DNA of 64,000 nt, from contig NC_049980.1 of NCBI RefSeq assembly GCF_000003815.2, forward strand, positions 23,015,249 to 23,079,248, in the 5' to 3' direction. This stretch comes from Branchiostoma floridae (taxonomy: Eukaryota > Chordata > Leptocardii > Amphioxiformes > Branchiostomatidae). The position numbers and the translations under genes are program-made. Below are positions 12,818-25,300 of the stretch, piece after piece (position 1 is the first letter of the stretch; the number at the start of each line of letters is the position of its first letter). The notes under the pieces were generated by a model that searched no databases, was not told where the DNA came from, and worked only from the letters and a program-made list of their open reading frames with translations.

Positions 12818-14485
12818 CTTGTTTTGACGGCTATGACCCCTGACCCCTGTGGGCTAATCCACTGTGAAGCAGAGGGTGAAGTTTCAACAATCATTTTTGC
12901 TCTGAATTTTGCCCGAGGCTATTGGCAGGTTGTTCTGTCAAAAAGGATTTTGCTTCGCACTTAATGGACAGGACATTACTGTCAAAAATATTTTCCCCAT
13001 TTTTTAATCAAAATGATCGTTTTTACCTTGAGGGATTTGTGACATGAATAGTAGAATTACTTTCAAAGCTTAGTAACGTTATGGAAAAGATAACCCTCAC
13101 ATGCCCCACATTTCAAACTTTCTTATATCAAAATAACATCCATTACGGACCGTTACAGGCAGGTTTATCAACTTATATGGCATCAAACGTAATTGAAATT
13201 AAGTCAGTTCTATCATGGAGAATGCTTGCAGTCGCCAGAGTGCGCATGCAGCAGCCGACCGATGATGATGATGATAATGATCTATCATGCATATTTATCA
13301 ATATAATTTATCATATCAAAGGCTACAAAGTTATAACGTTACATTTAACGTTAATAGTATGATGTATGCTTTGCACAAAAATCACAATCAATCCACATTA
13401 TAAGCTACACCAAAAGATGGAAAGTTTATTAATAACAAAAGCAATTGACATAACATGAACAAATATGTTAACATTGTACCAAAATATGTTAACATTGTAC
13501 CCATAGAGAAATATTTTTAAGCTTCCAATACAACGTTAAAAATGAAAGGATAAGATTAAGATTTGCTTTCTTGAGTGCGTTTCTAAATTTCTAAAGGTTC
13601 AGAATTAGGAGAGAAATTGTTTTATGTAATGAAATTTGTTAATATGACCACTGTTTTTTGAGTGACACATATTCTTGTCCAAGATAAATGCATGAACATA
13701 CATGTAAGCTAGATAGAAGAGAAAGATTATCAATTGACTACTTATAATTACATGCCATTGTGTGATATAATTTCACGGTGTTAATCTTCATACATGTTAG
13801 TCACCCTTACAGAAAACTTATAAAACTTAACAAGCAAAACTGTCCAATTCAATATGATAAAACTATTAAAGTAATGATAATTTTAAAGAAATGTGAAACA
13901 CCAAAAGGTGGCAGCCAAAAGTCCATTCAAACCCGCAGAAATGCCATAATTTATTGCGATTATCCAATGCAATATTAATTGAAATTATGGTAAAGATGCT
14001 CTTGGGCATAATACAATGTTTGCTACTGTCACAGTAACTGTTGATTTTCTTCTTCCAGGTTCTGCCATATGACCAAAGGCAATGTAAAATAAATTGAAAA
14101 AAAAAAGCTTCAATAATATCAAAGAGTAAATGGCTAACTTTGCTTGACTTAAATTGACCACCAGAGACATCTTGTTACTGATTACAACCAAGCCTAGTCT
14201 CTACAAGCAAAATCAGAGGAGAGGGTGACTGGCACAGGTCCTGATGCATAACCTTACAACATCTGCTTGGAGATTAATATTTGGTTCAAATGGCAGAACT
14301 ACAGGTTTTCTTGGTTTGACTTTGAGATCTAATATTAAACACTAGGTTAATGAACTTCAGAAGTCTGACATCTGAAATCATACAATGTCATTCCTAATTT
14401 TAAGGTGTAGCAGAAGTTTGATTTTTCTCTTATTTTCACTTGTGACCCTTCTTTTGCTGCTGGTATGCTGTCAGTCGAGACCAGG
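12818..14485. other. Interval between KHK start and the giant gene's stop
   Basis: It holds the KHK 5' region and the 3' UTR of the upstream minus-strand gene. A minus-strand AATAAA at 13440-13435 is about 1 kb past the stop codon at 14486 and could be its polyadenylation signal. A short gatgatgatgat run sits near 13261. No other gene was recognised. Confidence 0.5.
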
Positions 14486-16361
14486 TCAGTTAGAAGCACA
14501 TGATTCAAATGTCACGCCATTGCTGCTGCTGGCATCACGGAAGTCCACAAGTCCATCTTCAGGAGCACCACTAGACAGCAGAATAAAAAACATTGTAACC
14601 GTTGCAGTTGTCAGTACCAGAGACTGTTCATACATCACAGCTGACAGTAAGTACAAGTTACACAATCATGGCTATGATGTTGATGTAAGTTCAGTATGAT
14701 GATTAACTTGCAAACTAGTAGCATCTCAATATTTTGAACATCTGATATACATATATTTACTGAAAAGAATGCATGAAACATACTCATAAATGATCTTGCC
14801 TTTTACAGTTAGAGTGTGCAATTTTGGGAGACCTTTCCATGCAAAGTGACAATGGTTGATGACTTCAATAGATAATTGTCCATAACTTTTATCAAATCAG
14901 AATACCATTTAAATGAGAAGGAGTGAGAGTTCCACTGTGTGCTGTGTTTGAAAAAAAGTGCTCACCTCCTGTAGATGAGTTTCTTGATGCAGCCCTGGAA
15001 GTGGCCAGTGTTGTCTACCAGCTGTTGGGTGCCCGGGGTGAGGTTTGTGTTTGGGTCTGGCCCACCAAGGATCAGCTCATTAGTGGTAAAGGATCCTCGG
15101 TTGAAGTTGGTGTTGGTGTTGATGTTGGGGCCAATGTTGTCATCCAGCTGCAGGAACAATCTGTGTGCAAAGCGTGGGATGTCATCAACATCTTCATTTA
15201 CTGATTAATGCTCTATGTCATGGATTACGTACCAACAATGTTATTACTAGTCAAAGAGTGCATGAAATGAGACAGTTCTTTGCACTCAGCCAAGTGTTTA
15301 AATTAGCCGGATTTTTCAGTGAACGTCTGTCACTTTCCTGACAGCAAATTACTGATCCAATTCAACACTACAGGGCCTGGCACAATTGTTGCATAATATT
15401 ATTTATCACTCCTCCAGTTAGTGTGACAAATGCTGTCCCCAAAATGTTGGTTAGGTAAAAGACCTTTGATATCCAATGTCAAATCTGACGAGACTATTCA
15501 CATTTCACAAATATGAAAGCACCATTCCTTTACTGAACACTTTTGAAAATTGTCATTTTTGTCTTCCAGCTAGGTGTCTTGGATACCATTCTAATGGTGG
15601 AGTCTGTCACATATTTGGACCACACAAGATCAAAGACCAGATAACTAACTCACGTTTGACCAAGTCGTCGTACAAGGATGTAGTGTTCCTCGCCATCATT
15701 ATAAACATTCTGGCTGGTCACACGTGATGCTCCGACATTGGCGTTGTCTCCAAAAGCAGCAAAAATAACCCTACCATTGCTCATGGAGATTGCCCACAAC
15801 TATGTACAGGGGTAGAAGAGAAAACAAATCAATGAACAACTTTCGAATTTTACTACAATTTGGCACTGTTGCAGTTTCACCATGAACAATTAATGTACTA
15901 CAACCTTCATGATAGCAATCCATAATCATCTTTCAAATTGTTTGTCAGGTCATGACGCCAAAGCACAAAAACACGAAAGAACAGAGGAAAAGGAAGAAAT
16001 GAACATTTAGAAAAAATTCAAACGTTTAACACGTACATGTACATCATGTACATGTATCAGAGGAACCACAATATATTTTATCAATTTAGTACAAATGGCT
16101 CTAATGTCAGATGTTATCAGTTCAGTATTTTTCTTCAACAAAAGCTAATTGCAAGCAAGATGGCCTACATCTATAACAGACAAACTTTATCATCATAATT
16201 GTACTTACCACCCCTTGATTTCCCTTTGCTAGCAACATCACCCCATTGTCAGCACTGGTGCTGAAGGTGAAGGTGGCTTCAAAAACATCATAAGTTGTCA
16301 TTCTTGATGGCCATTTTGCATTCAAGTAGCTGTCCACTCCCGAGAACTCCAGGCTACGAAT
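14486..16361 (-). other. Laminin G domain 3 exons (C-terminus)
   Basis: Exons 16361-16209, 15799-15654, 15160-14966, 14570-14486. The domain starts [18 protein letters not shown], includes [13 protein letters not shown] and LFLQLDDN, then [12 protein letters not shown], and ends VTFESCASN before TGA. The paired cysteines in GCIK...SC and the DG.EH...V.R block match laminin alpha LG3 in my reading. For exon 15160-14966 the acceptor cacacag| is used because the alternative cctgcag| breaks the frame. Confidence 0.85.
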
Positions 16362-19300
16362 CTAGTAGATAGGCAAACATATATACATACATTTGTGTAC
16401 ATTCAAACTAAGCAAAGAGCAGTAAAGAATTCTGAAATTATCCAATTTACAAACACAAACTGTAACTGTACAAATATACCTTCAAGTTGACAATTCAATG
16501 TAATACTATATATGATTGGTATCTACCAGAATGGGACACTGTGCTGTTGCAAGACTGCCAACATGCACGATCTGTCTGTCCTCTCGCAACACCTGGAGCT
16601 GCTTGATACACCCTTTGTATCCTTCTGTCATCACCCTATTAGTAGAACAAAAACCAGCAAAATATTATTAAAAACTACAATATACAATCATTATGTTAAA
16701 TTGAATTATACAATGTTAATCAATTGTTAGGCCGCAATACAAAACATCAGCATCGTCAGAATAGAGCTTTTTGATTTGGCTTTCCTGAGAATAGATTTTG
16801 AGGAATTTTCAAACAAATTTGAGGGAATTGATTAGTTAGCAGGCTTTGAACTTGGAAAATTCCTCCAAATCCATCCTAAGAAAAGCCAGATTGAAAAGAC
16901 CTATTCTATATGAATACATTATACATGAACGATGACAGGCTTACATTGTAGGTACTGCATGTGAAAACTTGACTTACATGCCAGCAAGGGAAGTCTTCAT
17001 GGCATCATCAAGTCCTCCAACTTGAGCCTTCATGTTCAGTTCTTGCTGGGTATCAATCTTTCCAGTGTCTATACATGTCCTGGCTCGATTTACAAAAAAC
17101 ATCATAGCACATGCTGGGGCATTTGAGTTGATAATCAGATTCACCTGCGCATGCAAAGTGGGGAAATAAAAAAGGGTTGATTTACAAGCACATGGAGTGT
17201 GTGGTATCAAGCACACTTATTTTGCACACATCTACTGCATGAACTGATCAGCGTACACAACCATACATGTAAGTGTGATGACAATGTCTAGATATAACTA
17301 TAAACGTTTCAGCAGATGAGCTTTCTGAGTTAATAGGATGTGAGCTTATTGTTTCTATGACATGCCAGATCTGTATCAATGCTGCTGGCAAAAGTCAACA
17401 GGAGGGAAATGTGCCACTGCTTAATCCTGTTCTTATTTAAATAATGAGTCTTCTTTGAATTCGTATTCAAAATAGGGCATGCTTGCTTACTTGCTTAAGT
17501 CGAGTCCATCCAGGCATAAACCTCCCTAAAACCAGAACAATCTAAATATATGATGTCATGTAAATCATGATACTACTAAAAGTAGCGTGGTTGAATTATG
17601 GTTACTTACAGTAATGAAGTCGTTGTTGATAAGCATATCCGAAACTGTATTGGTTGATTCTCCCTCATATGTTCCTGATGGAAACTTGACCCGCGTAGCA
17701 ATTCTGTTGTTTCGTACCTCAATAGCAACAAACAGATTCTAGAAAACAACAAGTCAAGATTTTATTCCCCAAAATGCTTTATTTAAAGAAAATTAACATC
17801 TTAATGAAAGGAGCATATGCATTTATGAATGCATTACTTAACCTGGAACAGAAACTTTGTGACATAAGCAGTTAACATAAACTGAGGTACATCAATTCAT
17901 TCTAAATTTGTTTAACTTTTTCCCAAACATACTACACTGTTCCTGCAGTTGCTTCTTTACCCAACTTCTACACCATCAATTTGCTGTTGTCCACCTGAAC
18001 CAATCGATCAGCGGTTCTGGTCTCTGTTTCTTTACAAGGAAAAAAAAAAGGCACTGTACGTAATGAGCTACTGTGACACTGACATAAGGGGATTTGTCGT
18101 AGTAAGTGTAATAATCTCTCAAATCAATCACAGTTTCAGGGAATGAATATCTATCATATCAGCTACATTCAATTCATAACTTGAGGTTTTTCTCCAAGAT
18201 ACTTGTTCTTTTGCTAGATTCAAACAATGACATGCTCAATAGATGCATACCATATATGATATATAAATTGGGGAGGCCTTAAATGGCCACTAACTTACCG
18301 TATCACCATAGAAGAAGATAAGTCCATCTGGCCCCCCAGGACGCACAGCAGCTGCAAAAATCACCTGGTTGGATTTACCGACATCCACCAGAAGATCCTC
18401 CCTAGTGTGGCCATAGCCTTTCCCATCAAAGTACAAAATGTCTGAAGCCGTGGCTAAGGAGCTCATCCTGTTAGAAACAAAAAAAAACAATTCATTTGAT
18501 TGTCAAGACTTTGTCTTAGCCTCGTTTATTCAGAATTGCTACTGGCTTAATTCATTCAGGTGCACAAAGAAAACTGCTTCATAATTTACTTGAATGTCAG
18601 ATCATAACATTTAAAAGGACCTACTCTCTTATAGGAGGAGTTGCAGGTGATGGCAAGTTGTTTGCAATGCGGAAGTTCCACAGGCCTGAGGGAGGCACAG
18701 AGTCATCTCCAAACTTCAGGTCGTCAATGTGCCCTGTAAAACCTCGACCCCCGAGGCTCATGCCTGATGGAAGCTGAAAAAATACAGTTCAATATTGAAA
18801 TCTTGACATGTGATATGACTAATTGTTGACCTATCTCTCTACATGCATGATTGTATAGAGACTACTGGGGGACAAAGAGGGTGACCTGAAACCTGAGTTA
18901 ATTGCTGACATGGATAGTCTGATCAACACGTCTGGATAAAAAGTGTGGTGGATTGCAGCATAGTCATATATATAACAATCATGATGATGATATTTGTCAA
19001 CTTTCATAATATAGGACACAAAGGCATGTTCAACTGAATCATGCTGTGATTGTTTGCAATGACAATCCCAGCAAACTTACAAACAATACAGCATTACTTG
19101 TAACAGTATGTGGCAGGATGATGATACAGTATGATACTGTATCTTAATTAGCAATTTTCATAATATAGGACATGTAACACTGAAAAAAAACTATTCTTAC
19201 TTAACTGTTGTTTTCATGTATCTATTTTTACGATTGTGTAAAAAGAGTATCTTTATGAAGTGACTTACCAACCTGATGAAACTATTCAGTCATGTAACAC

Positions 19301-22300
19301 TACCTGTAAAAAAGATATTATGTACACCACTAAGGACCAGTGAGGGTGCAATGCATATAAACCAGAGACTTACGTTAGATCCTTCCACTCCGCCCACCCA
19401 GACACCACCATTCTCTGGCATGTCGAATAGGATATAGTCATTGTTTGCATTGCCAGTAGTATCTTCATTTCCAACAGTCAGCTTCATGTAGTTTCCAATC
19501 CTACATGCACACAACATGGGATGTAACATATTGTAGAAGCAAGAATTTCAAGTTTATCATTTTTGCTGATAAACATTGCTGATAGCTTAACTCCAGAGCC
19601 ATATATAACAAAGATCAACTGAATCATGTTGTGATTGTTTGCAATGACAATTTCAGCAAAAGCATTACTTGTAACATTATGTGGCAGGACTGAAAACTGT
19701 AACAGTTGCATAATATTACAAGCCATCAACCACAATTATGAGATCCCAGTGAAACATTGATTATAGAATACTGTATCCTACTTTTTTTACTACCACTCTG
19801 TCTATGGTGCTGAAATTTCTGCAGTAGTACAAAGTGTAATACAAGCAACAAGACCATCTGGGTATAAAGACATGTAGGAAAGACAAAAGATAAATATATG
19901 TAGACTCAAATAGAAAATAACAACAAAATGGCCAATGCTCCCAAGCAGTGAATCTCTTAATTATACATGTGCACTCCCAATGGTGGATGATTGCTGTAAA
20001 AAACGTATTTATTGTTTAGCAATTGCCCATCTTACTAGAGATAGTATAGGGTAGAAATTTGTAGAATATAGTTTTGTGCAGATCTGTATAAGAACCAAAG
20101 AAATGCACACAGAAGTTGGAAAGTTGAGTCTGAAGATGAACAGTATCAACCCATAAAACACAGACCTCTGGAGCTTAACAGTCTCCCACTGGCCTGCAGT
20201 CAGTCCGTTTGATGAAATGACACCAAAGTTGAAGGCGTTTTCACCATTATTCAGATTGGAGGAGGCCCTCAGTCTCCCATTCACAACCTCCAGTCCAATA
20301 TAGTCGCTGTTTGCCTGCATTACAATGGATCCAACAACAGCAATTAGTCAATGGAGGTTAGGCATCCAGGTAATAAGTTACTCTCACAAGCACCTGAATA
20401 GATTTGTAAACGGTCAAAAGTTTCAGGACTTGCATTTTCAACTTTTCCTCAGTGACTGAGAGAAAACCGTGTAATCTAAATCAAAACTTCTGAGTCAATA
20501 TTGTTAATACCCATAGTACTGGCAATAGGAATAGCACTTCTGAGGATGAGGCAATGCAAGCCTCCATTTTTGACACAACATGCACCTTAAAAAGCCCACA
20601 GCAATTCATGAAGAAACTAAGCAAGTGGGACCATACTAAGCAAGTGAGATCACACTACATGTATAAGCTGTGTATTCTTGGAGATGCATGCAACCTTTTC
20701 CATGAAGAAAGTAACTAGTTTGAATGCAATATCTAACCTGAAAATGGCTATAATAAAACTTCCTCAACCTACACAGTGTCAACCCAAATGATAAAGGACG
20801 CTGGCGAGCTGCCATCAAGCCCCCTCATCTATGTGCAAGCACGTCTCATCCGCCACAGGATGGGGAACAACAGAGGTTGTATTGATATGTATTGTTTTAT
20901 CCATGCAGTGGTTTTATGTTATCTTAAACCATAGTGGCTGCGTTTGTAACATAAGCTAATACTAGTATCTAGTGGATGAAAAGTTGCTCACATTGTTCGG
21001 GTCCCCAATAAATAGCACTGTGCCATCACGCTGGGCATTGATTGCCATGGACATGTCAAATGAATTCTTGTTGTCAGTAAAGTAGCTGTTCAGAGGCTGA
21101 GACATGGTGTCTAGTCGGACTGCTGTGTTGCCACCAAAGTTCATGGGAACCATGTTGATCTGCAATAAAGGTTATGATAATCAAGTTCATTCATTGGTAA
21201 TGTATATCTGCCACTTCTGCACTTGGGACCTTTGCAACAGAGTGACAGTAGAAGAACCATCAAAAGCAACTTTAAAGGAGTCCCAAAATTACTTTGCAAA
21301 ATAAGCAAACATGTGTCATGATTTAAAAAAAAATATTGGAAAGTGGATAATATATCTTATGTCATTATAGAATGCTTTATTCGATTCCACATTAAAATAA
21401 GATGTAATAGAAAAAAATAAAGGACTCTAGTATAATTTGGTGTAACATGTTCTGTGTCTCCATTCAATTGTCAAACCTTCCTGACCACACATTTAGATTT
21501 GATAAATAAAATGTGTATGTGTTTATATACAAAATTAATGTAACATGTATTTTCTTTCGCATCAGTTTTAATTGTAGCCATACAGAGGATGCCCATTAAT
21601 CAAATCAGTTTGTCTTTATTTCAACAATGAACATTTCAGTACTGATGGCAAAATGCTACAGGCATAAAAGAATGAAATCTGACCCCATTGGCAGCTGCTC
21701 TTGCTTCCCTGATCATCCTTTGTATCGCCTCAATGGATCCTCTGACCTCGTTGACCTCCGTACTTTTGGAAGCTATACTGCCTTCCAACTCCACTCTCAG
21801 TGCATTGATCTTGGCCAAGTTTGCACTCACAGACTCCACTGTAATATTTACAGACTGAGTAAGTTTAAAGATGGAAAAGATGAAATTGAATTATATCCTA
21901 AAGCTAAGGCATATCATTAAGGCTTCAACAGATTTGACATAGAGTGCACAACATTTTGTGAGAGGGTAGCAAAAATGTCTTGATTAATTTGCAAATTGTA
22001 AACACTTCTATGGTTATGCCATTGTTTTTGGTATCCTATACTACATGTCATCATGTTCAGCTTGGTGACTCACAATCCTGCTGGATGCCTGCAAGGTTAC
22101 CCCCTCCTCCTCCTCCTCCTCCTGTAGCAGCAGCATCTTCCAGCTCTTGTACTGTGGAGCAAGTTGAAGACAAGAGGAAGAGACTCAACTCAGAAATGAT
22201 TACATGTAATACTATGTAGGTTATCAGATGTATTTTTCTATTTGCATGATTTTCAACTCAAACAACGTATAAATAAACATCTGTTCAATCATATAAATCA

Positions 22301-25300
22301 CTATCATTACAATCCATAAAACTGACAGCTGAGGGCTTAAAATTCACAGGCCTGAGGCCTAGGGTTCTGAGGAAAGAAAGGGTTTAATGTGCAATGTGCT
22401 CAAGTTATAGTGTATTTATGAAATGTAACATAAATCTTGAGTAGGATTGACACAATCTGATGCAGATAAACATGTCAGAAGGAGGGAGACATGGGATTGG
22501 TTGGCCTACCACTTTTCAGTGCTCCATCCAGGTTCTGGTCCGTACCATACTTTCCAGATATGATGTCATCAACAGAAGTCTTTGCTTCAGTGGTTCGTTT
22601 GTCAGCTTTGTTGATCTTGGTCTGGTCAATACCCGGGTCAGGACCTATTGCATTAGGAAAGAGAAGGGACAGTGAATTTCTCAGATTTTACAACCCTAAG
22701 GCCACTTGTCCAACATTAAGGTGCAAAAGACAGTAGATTTATTTCAATAAGTAATACACATTTTATCACCACCTCCTTTTGGTTTGTACCAGTCCCCTAA
22801 ATTCTCTAAGCCATCTTCAACCTCATGTTTTACTAAACACAGATTTGTCATACCTTGAAACAGCTTTCAAACTCTTACTATATATGCAATCATGCTAATA
22901 TTAGTAAAAGCTTACTTTCAAGCTTGTTGAGTTCATCAGTAAGTGCTGAGAGTTGGTTTCTGCCCATCTGCAGCCCAGTCTCCACATCAGTTGTGGCAGA
23001 GTCTGCTGCATCAAGTCTGGGCTTCAAGTCTGCATGAAATAGCCAGTCAGTGTTATGCTACTAAGACTTGCTAATACATCATTAAGAAATAAAATTCTTT
23101 TAACTTATTGATAAAAAAAGCTATTGATGTGCCATTTAGACCATTTGTCAGTTAAGGTTTTTAAGGTCAGTTATTAAGTCAGTCAAGGACATCATCAGAT
23201 GCCTGCTCAAAAAGCCTGCTGGATCCTCCAACACCATTCCTCTCTGTCCTCCATCATTTGTTATTCTTCAGTCCCATTTACAGTGACAGTGACATTCACT
23301 TCTCAGTTATCTGAACTTTGTATCAAGGTAAACATGTTGACATTTAATTTGTAAAACAAATTGTACTAGAGACCTAAGATTTAGTAAGATGACACCTACC
23401 ATCCCTCAGACTGTTACTCTGGTCTTGAGCCTTTTTAAGGCTATCATCGCTCTGCTGTTTGGTTGTCCTTGCTGTGGCATCAAAGTTACCGTCCTCAACA
23501 AGCTGTCAGTGTTATAAAGGGAAGTAGCATGGGTCAATAAGGTGCAGGCATATAATTGTAGTTGCATCTCATTTCAACAGCAAAATCTTTTAGAAAGCCG
23601 AAGCCAAACTGACTGACTGACTGACACACACTGGTATTATATTATATACCAACCTCTCATACTAACGTAAGGTTACCAGTTTACGGTCGATTTGTTAATA
23701 ATGCCGTTTTATGGAAAGCGCGCAGGTCGGGAAGTGAAAAGCTGTCCTTAATTGGAAGACCTCAAAGTCGGTCTGCGTCAAGCTCTGTGTGGCATCATAT
23801 TTCTTCTGAGGATTTCTCGCCGTACGAGCGTCTTTAATAAACAAGTCTGCAGCCAAGAATTCTTCCAGGGTGACCAATTTACGGTCAGTTGGGTGTTTCT
23901 CCATGAGGTTATTTTTCTAAAGGACATATATCTGATCATTTCCCTTATAATTCCCCCACGTAGTTCACTGAGATAACACAATGGATAAATTGTTTACATA
24001 TGGCCATGCCGCCACTTTGCATCGCCGCTAAACGTTATCGGTAAGTCATCTTTGCCCCAACAGAACGCCACTCAGAGCGCCATGCTGTTCGACAACTTGC
24101 ACAATGCTACTCATAATAATGGCAACGCATTTGGACGTTGTTATCACCTGTATAGATAGGAACTGGCCTTGAAACGCGTTCAGTATACATGTGGCTTGCT
24201 CACGCCGTGCCCTCCCCACATAAATTAGCCCCAACAGCGCCCCTTGCGACAATTTCTCGCTCTCCAGTGCACCAAGCTTTAACGGGCAAGTCACGTGATG
24301 CAACATGGCGTTCGAAAACTACCCGCTCGGCGAGGACAGTCACTTGTTTTTATGCAGTTTATAAGAGTTTCATTGGACAACATACATAAAATCACCATGC
24401 ATTCTTGAGATAAGACCTCCAGGTTTGGTTTGAGGTGATGTTTCAATTCATAAAGAGTTTGTTGGATTTTAAAGAGGGGACGAAAATAGCCGTCTAGAAT
24501 TACGATCAGAACCGGGTCATCTGTAATAGTGTTGTGCGCACTCAAGCGTAAATGTAAATTGTTGTCGGACTTTTCAGACGTGATTTGCTGGATGCAAAGT
24601 TATAGGATAAATAAGGCAAGACACATAGGTGATATAAACGTACTTCTTTCCTACTCAAGAGAATTTTCTTTTTTACAATTGACCTCGAAGTCTGCATCCA
24701 CCAATAAGTGACCGTAAACTGGTCCTGCACGTAAACTGGTAACCTTACGTTACTGCTACCTTTGACTTGCAATTCTGTGTAAGGAAACATTTGATTGAAA
24801 TTTGGATATTTTTCACCATCTACAGACTTCAAATTGCCAGAGATAAGCTTGCTACAGACACATTACCTATGCCACTTAGAAATCACCCATGCCACTTAGA
24901 AATCACTCATTGACAACTCTAGATCCATCCCACTCCATGTAAGCATACATGTATTTGGCAATAGTAACTTGTCAAGTAAATTTCAATTTTGAGCAGTCAG
25001 ACATAAAAAATGAGAATAAAAAAACTGATAAAGGGTGACTGAGTTACTGTTAAGTCAATAACACCTGATGATGTGCTCTGACTTGTACATGTGTCTAGAT
25101 TCAAATCATTCAGCATAACAACTAACCTTTTTGGCATCACGCGCTGCTCTTCTTGCCAGTTTAGCTGCTGCCTCGGCCTCATCAATCTTTGTGACAACAC
25201 TTTCATAGGCAGCAATTGCCTGGAGCGCCTTCTGGGACACATCACCCCCGCTGTCCTTCAAGCTGTTGATAGAACGTTACAACATGAGTGCATGTTATTA

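Larger units (their letters stand above)
18625..21159 (-). other. Laminin G domain 1 exons
   Basis: Exons 21159-20992, 20314-20166, 19500-19374, 18773-18625. Visible blocks: [72 protein letters not shown] and SGLWNFR. The terminal GLWNF motif without the usual cysteine pair is, as I recall, also seen at the end of laminin alpha LG domains. Confidence 0.85.

Noticed and set aside
14385-14699. Plus-strand 104-codon frame starting with a strongly hydrophobic segment, like a signal anchor
   Set aside because: It is antisense to the last LG3 exon (14570-14486), whose frame, phase and terminal motif fit the giant gene; the hydrophobic run comes from reverse reading of intron and 3' UTR.
14923-15208. 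Plus-strand frames of 77 and 93 codons
   Set aside because: Shadows of the LG3 exon at 15160-14966 on the minus strand.
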